Part shown: piece after piece, positions 1 to 7,704 of the stretch
Position numbering within the stretch: position 1 is the stretch's first letter
Layout of the letters: each line of letters opens with the position of its first letter
Origin: DASZBX01 sp035943635
GTDB taxonomy: Bacteria; Actinomycetota; Actinomycetes; Streptomycetales; Catenulisporaceae
Length of the DNA stretch: 18,414 bases
Reading direction: 5' to 3'
NCBI GenBank assembly: GCA_035943635.1
Contig: DASZBX010000052.1
Span: 1 to 18,414, forward strand
Made by a program: the position numbers and the translations under genes
Notes under the pieces: generated by a model
Seen by the model: the letters and a program-made list of their open reading frames with translations, nothing else
What the model was told of the DNA's origin: nothing
Database searches by the model: none

Positions 1-1
1 C

Positions 2-244
2 GCCCTCCAGCTCAGGAACCTGCAGAGCCTGGTCGAGATCGGGGTGGACAAGAACACCACCGTCGTCTTCCCCGCACCCCTGATGACCACCATCTCCGAA
101 CTCGGCGCCTTCATGGCCCGCGAAACCGCCGCCGCCAAGACGCCGGGCGCGGTAACGGCCCCGGCCACAGCCGTCCGGCCCGCCGTCACCGACACGATCA
201 TCCGCCAGCCGGTGGCGAACGGCGCCGCGCCGGTCCAGAACTGA
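2..244 (+). CDS. SPFH/band-7 (prohibitin-like) protein, C-terminal part
   Basis: The frame is open from the window edge, so the start lies outside. The visible 80 residues contain a block reading LQSLVEIGVDKNTTVVFPAP followed by a short helix ending in FMARE. This matches what I know of the C-terminal end of the SPFH/band-7 domain in actinobacterial stomatin/slipin-like proteins, which are membrane-associated scaffolds forming oligomers at membrane microdomains. After it comes a low-complexity Ala/Pro/Val tail of about 40 residues, usual for these proteins. The N-terminal membrane anchor and most of the SPFH domain cannot be seen. The gene ends 77 bp before the promoter-like element at 321 and is probably a separate transcript from what follows. 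Confidence 0.75.
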   Translation, partial: ALQLRNLQSLVEIGVDKNTTVVFPAPLMTTISELGAFMARETAAAKTPGAVTAPATAVRPAVTDTIIRQPVANGAAPVQN

Positions 245-320
245 GGAATTACCGGCGGGGATCCCGGCCCCAACCGGCCTCCCCACTCCTGTCCGCCGCC
301 CTTCCGCCCTGCTCCCGCCC

Positions 321-349
321 TGTCACGGGAGCCGGTTCGGAGGCATACT
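321..349 (+). promoter_or_regulatory. candidate promoter of the first gene train
   Basis: TGTCAC (321-326) and CATACT (344-349) are separated by 17 nt. The same arrangement, TGTCGC-17 nt-CATACT, occurs at 7494-7522 upstream of the second gene train, while the 17-nt spacer differs between copies. Conservation of two hexamers and their spacing, but not the spacer, is what a promoter would show. It is not a housekeeping consensus; an alternative sigma factor is possible. No transcript data support it. Confidence 0.5.
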
Positions 350-433
350 GGCAGTAGACACTCGATCACGCAGCCTGACTGAGTTCCCGATAGGTCTAGA
401 CCATACGCCGGTCTCGAGACCCGCCTCGCTGCC
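343..433 (+). repeat. leader repeat, copy 1
   Basis: This segment is repeated at 7516-7609. Shared blocks are GCATACTGG (343-351), an identical 25-nt block at 366-390 and an identical 27-nt block at 407-433. Both copies lie between a candidate promoter and a short ORF starting ATGGCGACG. The stretch 245-342 upstream holds nothing else I can recognise. The element is not flanked by obvious terminal inverted repeats, so it looks like duplicated regulatory DNA and not a transposon. Confidence 0.8.
393..421 (+). promoter_or_regulatory. paired palindromes, candidate operators (copy 1)
   Basis: GGTCTAGACC (393-402) is a perfect 10-bp palindrome and GGTCTCGAGACC (410-421) a perfect 12-bp palindrome; their centres are 18 bp apart. 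The same pair and spacing occur in copy 2 at 7569-7597. They could be tandem binding sites for a dimeric regulator downstream of the promoter. As RNA, AGACC (398-402) and GGTCT (410-414) could form a 5-bp hairpin with a 7-nt loop, also kept in copy 2, so a leader-RNA role is an alternative. Confidence 0.5.
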
Positions 434-461
434 CGCCCTTCCTGAGCAAGGCGGCTTCCTC

Positions 462-566
462 ATGGCGACGGCACCTCATCCTGACCTTTCTTCCCCCTTC
501 ACGGCCTCGGCCACGGCCCCGAGCAGGCCCTCCACGTACCCGACTCCGGGTGGCCACGGCCGATGA
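462..566 (+). CDS. short leader ORF, 34 aa
   Basis: ATG at 462 has a plausible ribosome site, AAGGCGG (448-454), 7 nt upstream. The ORF encodes 34 residues rich in Pro, Ser, Thr and Ala and stops at TGA 564-566, which overlaps the ATG of the next gene (ATGA). The second copy of the upstream repeat is likewise followed by a short ORF with a good ribosome site that begins with the same nine bases, ATGGCGACG (Met-Ala-Thr). The rest of the two peptides is not similar, which suggests that translation itself, and coupling to the next gene, matters more than the peptide. No family recognised. It could also simply mark the translation start of an older, longer gene. Confidence 0.4.
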   Translation: MATAPHPDLSSPFTASATAPSRPSTYPTPGGHGR

Positions 567-1096
567 CGCCCAGACGACAGCCGGACGGACAGGCCGGTGA
601 CGAGGCCGTACCGTCGACAGACTCGGCCGACCAGGGAGTGCGCGAGGCGGAGCGGTTCGTGAACCACGCCTGGGAGGAACTGCTGCTCAAGCGCCGCACC
701 CACATGGAGTGCGCACTGTCGGCGGCAATCGAGTGCTGTGACACCGCCTATCGGCACGTGGCCGCGGCGCAGCGCGAGGGCGACCCCACAACGATCAGCA
801 CGGCCCACGCCACCCTCGAGAAAGCGTTGGAACTCGTCCACAAAAGCTCGACCGCCTGCGACCGGATCAAGCAGGCGGGCTACGGGGAGCTGACGTGGCT
901 GGACCGGGAAATCGACGAATACGCGTCAGCCGTCGGCACCGATCAGCTGGAACAGCGCGGTCCGGAAACAGGCGGCCGGGGACACACGGCAGTCAGACGA
1001 TCCTTCTGGCATGTGCGCCGATGGCTCGCTCGGGCTCTCCTGCATGACAGGTCCCTCGCGCCACCCCCTGCGACAACCAATCGCCAGCACGCCTGA
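563..1096 (+). CDS. unknown 177-aa helical protein
   Basis: I do not recognise a family. The protein is mostly predicted helix and hydrophilic, with no signal peptide or membrane segment. Residues around 25-125 contain the regular part, with several Cys (in an IECCDT stretch and near STACDR) and heptad-like helices; the C-terminal 45 residues are Arg-rich and look disordered. The start at 563 is chosen because it overlaps the stop of the short leader ORF (ATGA), suggesting translational coupling; later in-frame starts are possible. It ends 20 nt before the phosphoketolase gene, so the two are very likely cotranscribed. Third-position GC is high throughout, supporting real coding. Confidence 0.65.
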   Translation: MTPRRQPDGQAGDEAVPSTDSADQGVREAERFVNHAWEELLLKRRTHMECALSAAIECCDTAYRHVAAAQREGDPTTISTAHATLEKALELVHKSSTACDRIKQAGYGELTWLDREIDEYASAVGTDQLEQRGPETGGRGHTAVRRSFWHVRRWLARALLHDRSLAPPPATTNRQHA

Positions 1097-1116
1097 CCGA
1101 AAGGAAACGCCGAGTC

Positions 1117-3486
1117 ATGGCGACACCAACCCTGAGTCCGGAACTGCTGCGCTCCATGGACGCCTACTGGCGCGCGGCCAACTACCTCTCCGTCGGCCAG
1201 CTCTACCTCTATGACAACCCTCTGCTGACCAAACCGCTTGAGCAGTCGCATGTCAAACCCCTGGTCGTCGGACACTGGGGCACCACACCGGGCCAGAACT
1301 TCATCTACGTGCACCTGAACAGGGCGATCAAGAAGTACGACCTGGACATGTTCTACGTCGCCGGCCCCGGCCACGGCGGCCCGGCCCTGGTCGCCAACAC
1401 CTACCTGGAAGGCACGTACAGCGAGATCTACCCGGACGTGGGCCAAGACGAAGCCGGCATGAAGAAGCTGTTCACCCAGTTCTCCTTCCCCGGCGGCATC
1501 TCCAGCCACGTCGCGCCGACCACCCCCGGCTCCATCCACGAGGGCGGGGAACTCGGCTACTCCCTGAGCCACTCCTTCGGCGCCGCGTTCGACAACCCGG
1601 ACCTGATCGTGGCGTGCGTGGTCGGCGACGGCGAGGCCGAGACCGGCCCCCTGGCCACCTCCTGGCAGTCGACGAAGTTCCTCAACCCGATCAGCGACGG
1701 CGCGGTGCTGCCGATCCTGCACCTGAACGGCTACAAGATCAGCAACCCGACCGTGCTGGCCCGGATCGAGCAGGAGGAACTGGAGCAGTTCCTGCGCGGT
1801 TGCGGCTGGGAGCCGTACATCGTGTCGGGCGACGACCCGGCCGTGATGCACGAGCAGATGGCCGCCACCCTGGACGCGGCCGTCGAGCGGATCCGGGCGA
1901 TCCAGGACCTGGCCCGGCGCACCGGAAATCCCGCGCGTCCGCGCTGGCCGATGATCGTCCTTCGCTCGCCCAAGGGCTGGACCGGCCCGAAGACCGTCGA
2001 CGGACTGCAGGTGGAGGGGACGTTCCGCTCCCACCAGGTGCCGCTGCTGGTCGACGACGAGCACCCCGAGCACGTGGCCCAGCTGGAAGAGTGGATGCGC
2101 AGCTACAACGCGCAGGAACTGTTCGACGAAGGCGGGCGGCTGATCCCGGAACTGGCCGCCCTGACGCCGGTGGGCGATCGGCGGATGGGCGCCAATCCGC
2201 ACACCAACGGCGGCGCCCTCCTGCGCGACCTGCGGATGCCGGACTACCGCGTCCACGCCGTGGCCATACCCTCGCCCGGCGCCGTCGAGGCCCAGGACAC
2301 GCTCGTCCTGGGCGGGTTCCTGCGCGATGTGACCGCCCTGAACGAGCAGGGGCGCAACTTCCGGCTCTTCGGACCCGACGAGACCCTCTCGAACTTCCTC
2401 GGCTCGGTCTTCGAGGTCACCAGCCGCCAGTGGCAGGCCCGCACGCAGGAGAACGACGAGTTCCTGGCCCCGTCCGGGCGCGTGCTGGACTCGATGCTCA
2501 GCGAGCACCAGTGTGAAGGCTGGCTGGAAGGCTACCTGCTGACCGGGCGCCACGGCCTGTTCAACTGCTACGAGGCGTTCATCCACATCATCGACTCGAT
2601 GTTCAACCAGCACGCCAAGTGGCTGAAAGTCACCAAGTCACTACCGTGGCGCCGCGACATCGCGTCCCTGAACTACCTGCTGACCTCGCACGTCTGGCAG
2701 CAGGACCACAACGGCTTCACCCACCAGGACCCCGGGTTCATCGACCACGTGGTGAACAAGAAGGCCGACGTCGTGCGCGTCTACCTGCCGCCGGACGCCA
2801 ACACCCTGCTCTCGGTCGTCGACCACTGCCTGCGCAGCCGGCACTACGTGAACGTCGTGGTCGCCGGCAAGCGGGCCATGCCGCAATGGCTCACCATGGA
2901 CCAGGCGGTCGTGCACTGCACCGAGGGCGTCGGGATCTGGCAGTGGGCCAGCAACGACCAAGGCACCGAACCGGACGTCGTGATGGCCTGCGCCGGGGAC
3001 ACCCCCACCCTGGAGGTCCTGGCCGCCGTGTCCATCCTGCGCGAACACCTGCCGGACCTGAAGATCCGCGTGGTCAACGTCGTGGACCTGATGAAACTCG
3101 AGCCCCAGACCGAACACCCGCACGGATTGAGCGAGGCGGACTACGACTCGCTGTTCACCCGGGACAAGCACATCATCTTCGCCTTCCACGGCTACCCCTG
3201 GCTCATCCACCGCCTGACCTACGCCCGGACGAACCGCAACCTGCACGTGCGCGGCTACAACGAGGAAGGCACCATCACCACCGCCTTCGACATGCGCGTG
3301 CAGAACCGCCTGGACCGCTTCCACCTCGTCCAGGACGTGATCGACCGCGTCCCGCACCAGGGCGCCCGGGGCGACTATCTCAAGCAGAAGATGCAGGACA
3401 AACTCGTCGAGCACAACCAGTACATCAACAAGCACGGCCAGGACCTGCCGGAGATCCGCGACTGGATGTGGGGCGACCGGAGTTGA
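1117..3486 (+). CDS. xfp: phosphoketolase (xylulose-5-P/fructose-6-P)
   Basis: Thiamine-diphosphate enzyme of 789 aa, the usual full length. It cleaves xylulose 5-phosphate (and commonly fructose 6-phosphate) with phosphate to acetyl phosphate plus glyceraldehyde 3-phosphate (or erythrose 4-phosphate). Seen in the sequence: the N-terminal signature HVKPLVVGHWGTTPGQNF near residue 48, GPGHGGPA near 85, the ThDP/Mg-binding stretch GDGEAETGP at 170-178, and the conserved histidine-rich core and C-terminal domain ending DWMWGD. ATG 1117 follows GAAAGGAAA about 10-17 nt upstream. The H+-ATPase begins immediately downstream, within a few bases, so the two proteins should be made together. Acetyl phosphate can yield ATP through acetate kinase, not encoded here, which would suit an energy-limited or fermentative state. 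The substrate preference cannot be read from sequence. Confidence 0.96.
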   Translation: MATPTLSPELLRSMDAYWRAANYLSVGQLYLYDNPLLTKPLEQSHVKPLVVGHWGTTPGQNFIYVHLNRAIKKYDLDMFYVAGPGHGGPALVANTYLEGTYSEIYPDVGQDEAGMKKLFTQFSFPGGISSHVAPTTPGSIHEGGELGYSLSHSFGAAFDNPDLIVACVVGDGEAETGPLATSWQSTKFLNPISDGAVLPILHLNGYKISNPTVLARIEQEELEQFLRGCGWEPYIVSGDDPAVMHEQMAATLDAAVERIRAIQDLARRTGNPARPRWPMIVLRSPKGWTGPKTVDGLQVEGTFRSHQVPLLVDDEHPEHVAQLEEWMRSYNAQELFDEGGRLIPELAALTPVGDRRMGANPHTNGGALLRDLRMPDYRVHAVAIPSPGAVEAQDTLVLGGFLRDVTALNEQGRNFRLFGPDETLSNFLGSVFEVTSRQWQARTQENDEFLAPSGRVLDSMLSEHQCEGWLEGYLLTGRHGLFNCYEAFIHIIDSMFNQHAKWLKVTKSLPWRRDIASLNYLLTSHVWQQDHNGFTHQDPGFIDHVVNKKADVVRVYLPPDANTLLSVVDHCLRSRHYVNVVVAGKRAMPQWLTMDQAVVHCTEGVGIWQWASNDQGTEPDVVMACAGDTPTLEVLAAVSILREHLPDLKIRVVNVVDLMKLEPQTEHPHGLSEADYDSLFTRDKHIIFAFHGYPWLIHRLTYARTNRNLHVRGYNEEGTITTAFDMRVQNRLDRFHLVQDVIDRVPHQGARGDYLKQKMQDKLVEHNQYINKHGQDLPEIRDWMWGDRS

Positions 3487-3491
3487 GCACG

Positions 3492-6101
3492 TTGAGCACG
3501 GGCCCGCCCGGCCTCGGAGCAACGCCGCCCGATCCGTCGGCGCAGGACGATCTGCGATCCCTGCCCATAGCCGACGTCGAGAAGAGGCTCGGGTCCTCGC
3601 CGGGCGGGCTGAGCCAGGCCGAGGCGGTCAAGCGGCTGGCCGAGGACGGCCCCAATGAGATCGAGGAGCACAGGACCAACCCGCTGCTGAAGTTCCTGAC
3701 GTACTTCTGGGGCCCGATCCCGTGGATGATCGAGGCCGCGGTGATCCTGTCCGGGGCGGTCGGGCACTGGCCGGACTTCTTCATCATCCTGGTCCTGCTG
3801 CTCGCCAACGCCTTGGTCGGATTCACCGAGGAACGCCGGGCCGGCAACGCCGTGGACGCGCTCAAGGCCGAACTGGCCGTCAACGCCCGGGTCAGGCGCG
3901 ACGGGACGTGGATCACCCCGGCGGCGCGCGAACTGGTCCCGGGTGACGTGATCCGCCTGCGCCTGGGCGACATCGTGCCCGCCGACGCGCGCCTGCTCGA
4001 CGGCGACCCGATCGAGGTGGACCAGTCCGCACTGACCGGCGAGTCCCTGCCCGCCACCTGCCCGCCGGGCAGCGCGGTCTACTCCGGCTCCGTCATCCGC
4101 CGGGGCGAGATCAACGCCCTGGTCTACGCCACCGGCACCGGCACCTACTTCGGCAAGACGGCCAAGCTGGTGCAGGAAGCGGGCAACGTCAGCCACTTCC
4201 AGCGCGCCGTGCTGAAAATCGGCACCTACCTGATCATCCTGGCGGTGGCACTGGTCTCGGTGATCACCGTGGTCTCGGTCCTGCGCGGCAACCCGGTCCT
4301 CGACACCCTCCAGTTCGCCCTCGTGCTGACCGTGGCCGCGATCCCCGTGGCGATGCCCACGGTCCTGTCGGTCACGATGGCCGTCGGCGCGCGGCTGCTG
4401 GCGAAAAAGCAGGCCATCGTCAGCCGCCTGGTCGCGATCGAGGAACTGGCCGGGGTCGACGTGCTGTGCGCGGACAAGACCGGCACCCTGACCCAGAACA
4501 CCCTGACGCTGGGCACCGTGTTCAGCGTGGACGGCGTCACCGCCGAGGACGTGGTCCTCCAAGCCGCCCTGGCCTCGCGCGCCGAGGACGAGGACCCCAT
4601 CGACGAAGCCGTACTCGCGGGCTTGAGCGGCACAGATGCCCTGCAGGGGTATCGGGTCACGCACTTCCAGCCCTTCGACCCGGTACACAAGCGCACCGAA
4701 GCCACCGTCCAAGCCTCGGACGGGCGCACATTCAAGGCCACCAAGGGCGCACCCCAGGTGATCCTGGAGTTGTCCGCCGGCACTGCCGGGATCAAGACCG
4801 CCGTGGACACGGCCGTCGACGACTTCGCGGCCCGCGGCTTCCGCTCCCTGGGCGTGGCTCGGGCCGACGGCGACGGGGCGTGGACGTTCCTGGGTGTGCT
4901 GCCGCTGTCCGACCCGCCGCGCCAGGACGCCAAGGCGATGGTGGCCACCGCCCGCCAGATGGGCGTCACCGTCAAGATGGTCACCGGCGACGCGTTGGCC
5001 ATCGCGAAGGAGACCGCCGGGAAACTGGGCATGGGCACCGGCATCCTCGACGCCGCGGGCCTGGGCGACGCCGCACGGCAGGAGACGGAGCAGACGGCCG
5101 AGTCCATCGAGCGCGCCGACGGTTTCGCCCAGGTCTTCCCCGAACACAAGTACCACATCGTCGACGTCCTCCAGCAGCGCGGCCACATCGTCGGGATGAC
5201 CGGCGACGGGGTCAACGACGCCCCGGCGCTGAAGAAGGCCGACTGCGGCATCGCGGTGTCCGGGGCCACCGACGCCGCCCGCGCCGCGGCCTCCATCGTG
5301 CTGACCACACCCGGCCTGTCCGTGATCATCGACGCGATCAAGGAGAGCCGCAAGATATTCCAGCGGATGACCAGCTACGCGATCTACCGCATCACCGAGA
5401 CGCTGCGCGTCCTGCTGTTCGTCACCCTCACGATCCTGGTCTTCAACTTCTTCCCCGTGACCGCGGTGATGATCGTGATGCTGGCGCTGCTCAACGACGG
5501 CGCGATCCTGTCCATCGCCTACGACAACGTCCGCTACCGCAACCAGCCCGAAGCCTGGAACATGCGCCTGGTCCTCGGCATCGCCACGGTGCTCGGCGTG
5601 GTCGGCCCGATCGCCGCCTTCGGCCTGTTCTACCTCGGCGACCGCGTCCTGGACCTCGGCCACCCGCAATTGCAGACCATGATGTACCTGATGCTGTCCG
5701 TCGCCGGGCACCTGACCGTCTTCCTCGCCCGCACCCGCGGCCCGTTCTGGTCCATCCGCCCAGCCCGCATCCTGTGGATCGCCGTCCTCGGGACCCAAGC
5801 GATAGCCACCTTGATAGCGGTCTACGGCCTGTTCATGACACCCCTCGGCTGGAAATGGGCCGGGCTCGTCTGGGGCTACGCACTCGTGTGGTTCCTGCTC
5901 ACCGACCGGGTGAAACTGCTCGCCTACCGCATACTCGACCCGGCAGAACCGCAATCCCGGGCCGAGACGACCGGCAACCCCGGCCCGCCACCATCGCCCA
6001 CCCGGCCCCAGGCTGACGCAGGTACAGGCGAGGCCGCACCGAGGCGATCTGTGCCGACGGCACCGGCCGGCACTCGAGCACCGGCGGCGGGCTCCTCATG
6101 A
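3492..6101 (+). CDS. plasma-membrane-type H+-ATPase (P-type, P3A)
   Basis: P-type ATPase of about 869 aa resembling fungal/plant/archaeal plasma-membrane proton pumps; it would couple ATP hydrolysis to proton export. Seen: N-terminal cation-ATPase region with GLSQAEAVKRLAEDGPNE, actuator motif TGES at 182-185, phosphorylation motif DKTGT with Asp328, MVTGD in the P-domain, and TGDGVNDAP at 570-578, with hydrophobic segments before and after. The C-terminal 65 residues are Pro/Ala-rich and disordered. I prefer TTG 3492 because GGAG (3479-3482) lies 9 nt upstream; TTG 3483, overlapping the phosphoketolase stop as TTGA, is the alternative. The frame stays open far upstream, but that part lies over the phosphoketolase gene and is not coding. 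The stop overlaps the next ATG (ATGA, 6098-6101). Ion specificity is inferred from family resemblance. Confidence 0.92.
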   Translation: MSTGPPGLGATPPDPSAQDDLRSLPIADVEKRLGSSPGGLSQAEAVKRLAEDGPNEIEEHRTNPLLKFLTYFWGPIPWMIEAAVILSGAVGHWPDFFIILVLLLANALVGFTEERRAGNAVDALKAELAVNARVRRDGTWITPAARELVPGDVIRLRLGDIVPADARLLDGDPIEVDQSALTGESLPATCPPGSAVYSGSVIRRGEINALVYATGTGTYFGKTAKLVQEAGNVSHFQRAVLKIGTYLIILAVALVSVITVVSVLRGNPVLDTLQFALVLTVAAIPVAMPTVLSVTMAVGARLLAKKQAIVSRLVAIEELAGVDVLCADKTGTLTQNTLTLGTVFSVDGVTAEDVVLQAALASRAEDEDPIDEAVLAGLSGTDALQGYRVTHFQPFDPVHKRTEATVQASDGRTFKATKGAPQVILELSAGTAGIKTAVDTAVDDFAARGFRSLGVARADGDGAWTFLGVLPLSDPPRQDAKAMVATARQMGVTVKMVTGDALAIAKETAGKLGMGTGILDAAGLGDAARQETEQTAESIERADGFAQVFPEHKYHIVDVLQQRGHIVGMTGDGVNDAPALKKADCGIAVSGATDAARAAASIVLTTPGLSVIIDAIKESRKIFQRMTSYAIYRITETLRVLLFVTLTILVFNFFPVTAVMIVMLALLNDGAILSIAYDNVRYRNQPEAWNMRLVLGIATVLGVVGPIAAFGLFYLGDRVLDLGHPQLQTMMYLMLSVAGHLTVFLARTRGPFWSIRPARILWIAVLGTQAIATLIAVYGLFMTPLGWKWAGLVWGYALVWFLLTDRVKLLAYRILDPAEPQSRAETTGNPGPPPSPTRPQADAGTGEAAPRRSVPTAPAGTRAPAAGSS

Positions 6102-6310
6102 CCATCTCCTCCGATCAGGAACAGCGAGCTATCCGCCGCGTGAGTGAGCGACTGCGCAGGAAGTTCAGCGAACGCAGCCCCGCCGAGGTCGACGGCGTGG
6201 TGGACCAAGTCGCCCGGCGATTCGGCCAAGCTCGGATTCGCGAGTACGTGCCCATCCTGGTCGAGCGCGTTTCCCGGGACGAACTCGACCACCGGACGAT
6301 GGCAACATGA
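6098..6310 (+). CDS. small three-helix-bundle-like protein, 70 aa
   Basis: A 70-aa hydrophilic protein with pattern RVSERLRRKF...VDGVVDQVARRF...RIREYVPILVERVSRDEL, which resembles the short actinobacterial proteins described as three-helix-bundle dimerisation domains. Three amphipathic helices fit roughly residues 7-25, 29-43 and 46-63. It overlaps both neighbours by ATGA junctions (start 6098 within the ATPase stop, stop 6308-6310 within the next ATG), so it is translated as part of the operon. Its place between two membrane transporters suggests an accessory or regulatory subunit, but that is inference. Confidence 0.75.
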   Translation: MTISSDQEQRAIRRVSERLRRKFSERSPAEVDGVVDQVARRFGQARIREYVPILVERVSRDELDHRTMAT

Positions 6311-7530
6311 CGCCGGTAAGCACCGGCGAGCGGTCGGAGCCGGCCGGCGCCGAGCGAGGCCCGCCGACGGCCAACACCGTCCCGGTAACCGCCGCGCAGG
6401 CGTTCACCAGCCGCCGCAGTGTGACGGTGGGCATGGTCGTCGCGATCATCCAGACCGTCGCGCTCGCCGTCGCCGCGGCCGTCACCGGCTCGGCGGCGCT
6501 CAAGACCCAGACCGCCACCAACCTGGCCGACGTCGCGGTCGGCGCCTTCCTGCTGATCGCCGTCGTCAGCAGTAGTCGGCCGGCCGACAGTACCCACCCG
6601 CTCGGCTACGGCAGGGAGCGGTTCTTCTGGTCGTTCGTCGCCGCCGTCGGCATCTTCGTCGGCGGGGTCGGCGCAGCGGTCGTCGAGACTCTGCAGGCAG
6701 CCTTCCATCCGCAGCCGGCCGGTGCCTACGCCGTCGGCTACGGCGTACTGGCCGTGATCGTCCTGCTTGACGCGTTCGCCCTCACCGTGGGCCTGCGACC
6801 ATTGCGCCAGAACGCGCACGAACGGAACGTGCCGCTGGCCCGGTTCCTGTGGCGCAGCACCGACCCCGCGGTCACCACCCTCGTGCTCAGCAGCGCCGCC
6901 GGACTGGCCGGCGGCCTGGTCGCCGCAGCCGGACTCGCCGGGCGGGAAGCCACCGGCAGCCCCGCCACGGACGCGGCGGCCAGCGCGTTGATCGGACTGA
7001 TCCTGCTGGCCACATCGCTGGTGCTGCTGCACACCAACCGGGAACTACTCACCGGCCGAGCCGTCTCACCGGCTCAGGCCGATGCAATGCGGCGGCTGAT
7101 CGGAGACCAACCCGGGGTAGTGGCCGTGCCGGATCTGTTCGCCATCGTGATCGGCCCCTCCAGCCTGATCGTCGACGCGGACGTGGTCTTCGACGACGAT
7201 CTCAACGTGCCCGAAGTCGAGGAGGCCATCGTGCCCGCTGCCGCGGCCCTACGCACCTGCTGGCCCACTGTCGCCTACGTCTACCTCAACCCGGTCGCGC
7301 AGCACCGACACAGGCGCTTCACCCCGACACCGAAGACGGCGCCCACCCGGACACGCACCGCTCCCCGGCCGAGATGGCGCAGACAGGTTGACCCGGGAAT
7401 ACGACGGGCAACAGGTCGTCCCGTGCGCTTCAGTGCCACGCGCCTACTCGGCGGACCGGATACGCCTGGAACCTGTGCGGGATGTGCGTGTACTGTCGCC
7501 GGGCACGACACTGGTGCATACTGGTGTTGA
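6307..7530 (+). CDS. cation diffusion facilitator-like membrane protein
   Basis: The 407-aa product has about six membrane segments between residues 38 and 245, the family block RPADSTHPLGYGRERFFWSFVAA (in part, near 91-113) and a C-terminal cytoplasmic-type domain ending VAYVYLNPVA near 330, all typical of CDF transporters that exchange divalent metals for protons. Asp75 in TM2 is kept, but the partner ligand four residues earlier is Thr71, and the TM5 position that usually carries an acidic pair reads LVLSSAAG (192-199). Metal transport is therefore uncertain. Residues beyond about 335 are a Cys/Arg-rich tail with poorer codon bias, running into the promoter-like element at 7494; the ancestral stop was probably earlier. 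Start ATG 6307 overlaps the upstream stop. Confidence 0.75.
   Translation: MTPVSTGERSEPAGAERGPPTANTVPVTAAQAFTSRRSVTVGMVVAIIQTVALAVAAAVTGSAALKTQTATNLADVAVGAFLLIAVVSSSRPADSTHPLGYGRERFFWSFVAAVGIFVGGVGAAVVETLQAAFHPQPAGAYAVGYGVLAVIVLLDAFALTVGLRPLRQNAHERNVPLARFLWRSTDPAVTTLVLSSAAGLAGGLVAAAGLAGREATGSPATDAAASALIGLILLATSLVLLHTNRELLTGRAVSPAQADAMRRLIGDQPGVVAVPDLFAIVIGPSSLIVDADVVFDDDLNVPEVEEAIVPAAAALRTCWPTVAYVYLNPVAQHRHRRFTPTPKTAPTRTRTAPRPRWRRQVDPGIRRATGRPVRFSATRLLGGPDTPGTCAGCACTVAGHDTGAYWC
7494..7522 (+). promoter_or_regulatory. candidate promoter of the second gene train
   Basis: TGTCGC (7494-7499), 17-nt spacer, CATACT (7517-7522); matches the element at 321-349 in hexamers and spacing but not in spacer sequence. 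It overlaps the last codons of the CDF-like ORF. Confidence 0.5.
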
Positions 7531-7609
7531 AGCACTCCATTCACGCAGCCTGACTGAGTTCCCGATCAGGTCCAGACCCCATGCCGGTCTCGAGACCCGC
7601 CTCGCTGCC
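7516..7609 (+). repeat. leader repeat, copy 2
   Basis: Second copy of the repeat at 343-433: GCATACTGG at 7516-7524, the identical 25-nt block at 7541-7565 and the identical 27-nt block at 7583-7609. Short length differences fall between the blocks, so the blocks are the conserved part. Confidence 0.8.
7569..7597 (+). promoter_or_regulatory. paired palindromes, candidate operators (copy 2)
   Basis: GGTCCAGACC (7569-7578, palindromic apart from the central pair) and GGTCTCGAGACC (7586-7597, perfect) have centres 18 bp apart, as in copy 1. The hairpin option AGACC-7 nt-GGTCT is also kept. Confidence 0.5.
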
Positions 7610-7635
7610 TGTCCTCCCCTTCCGAGGTGGACCGC

Positions 7636-7695
7636 ATGGCGACGCCCTCAGACAACCCGTTTCAGTTCGATTCCTGCGTCCAAGCCCGCCTCTAG
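7636..7695 (+). CDS. short leader ORF, 19 aa
   Basis: ATG 7636 has GAGGTGG (7624-7630) 5 nt upstream, a good ribosome site. It encodes MATPSDNPFQFDSCVQARL and stops at TAG 7693-7695. The stop overlaps AGGAAG (7694-7699), the likely ribosome site of the next gene at 7705, so ribosomes ending here would be placed to start the next gene. It parallels the 34-aa ORF at 462 in position and first three codons. No family recognised. Confidence 0.4.
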   Translation: MATPSDNPFQFDSCVQARL

Positions 7696-7704
7696 GAAGC
7701 CGTC

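Noticed and set aside
2619..3482. 860-bp N-terminal extension of the H+-ATPase frame
   Set aside because: It lies entirely over the phosphoketolase gene in another frame and encodes Arg/Pro/Gly-rich shadow sequence; ATPase similarity begins only after 3492.
3375..5954. 859-aa minus-strand ORF opposite the ATPase
   Set aside because: Long antisense frames are expected in high-GC genes; composition is His/Gln/Asp/Gly-rich with no family pattern.
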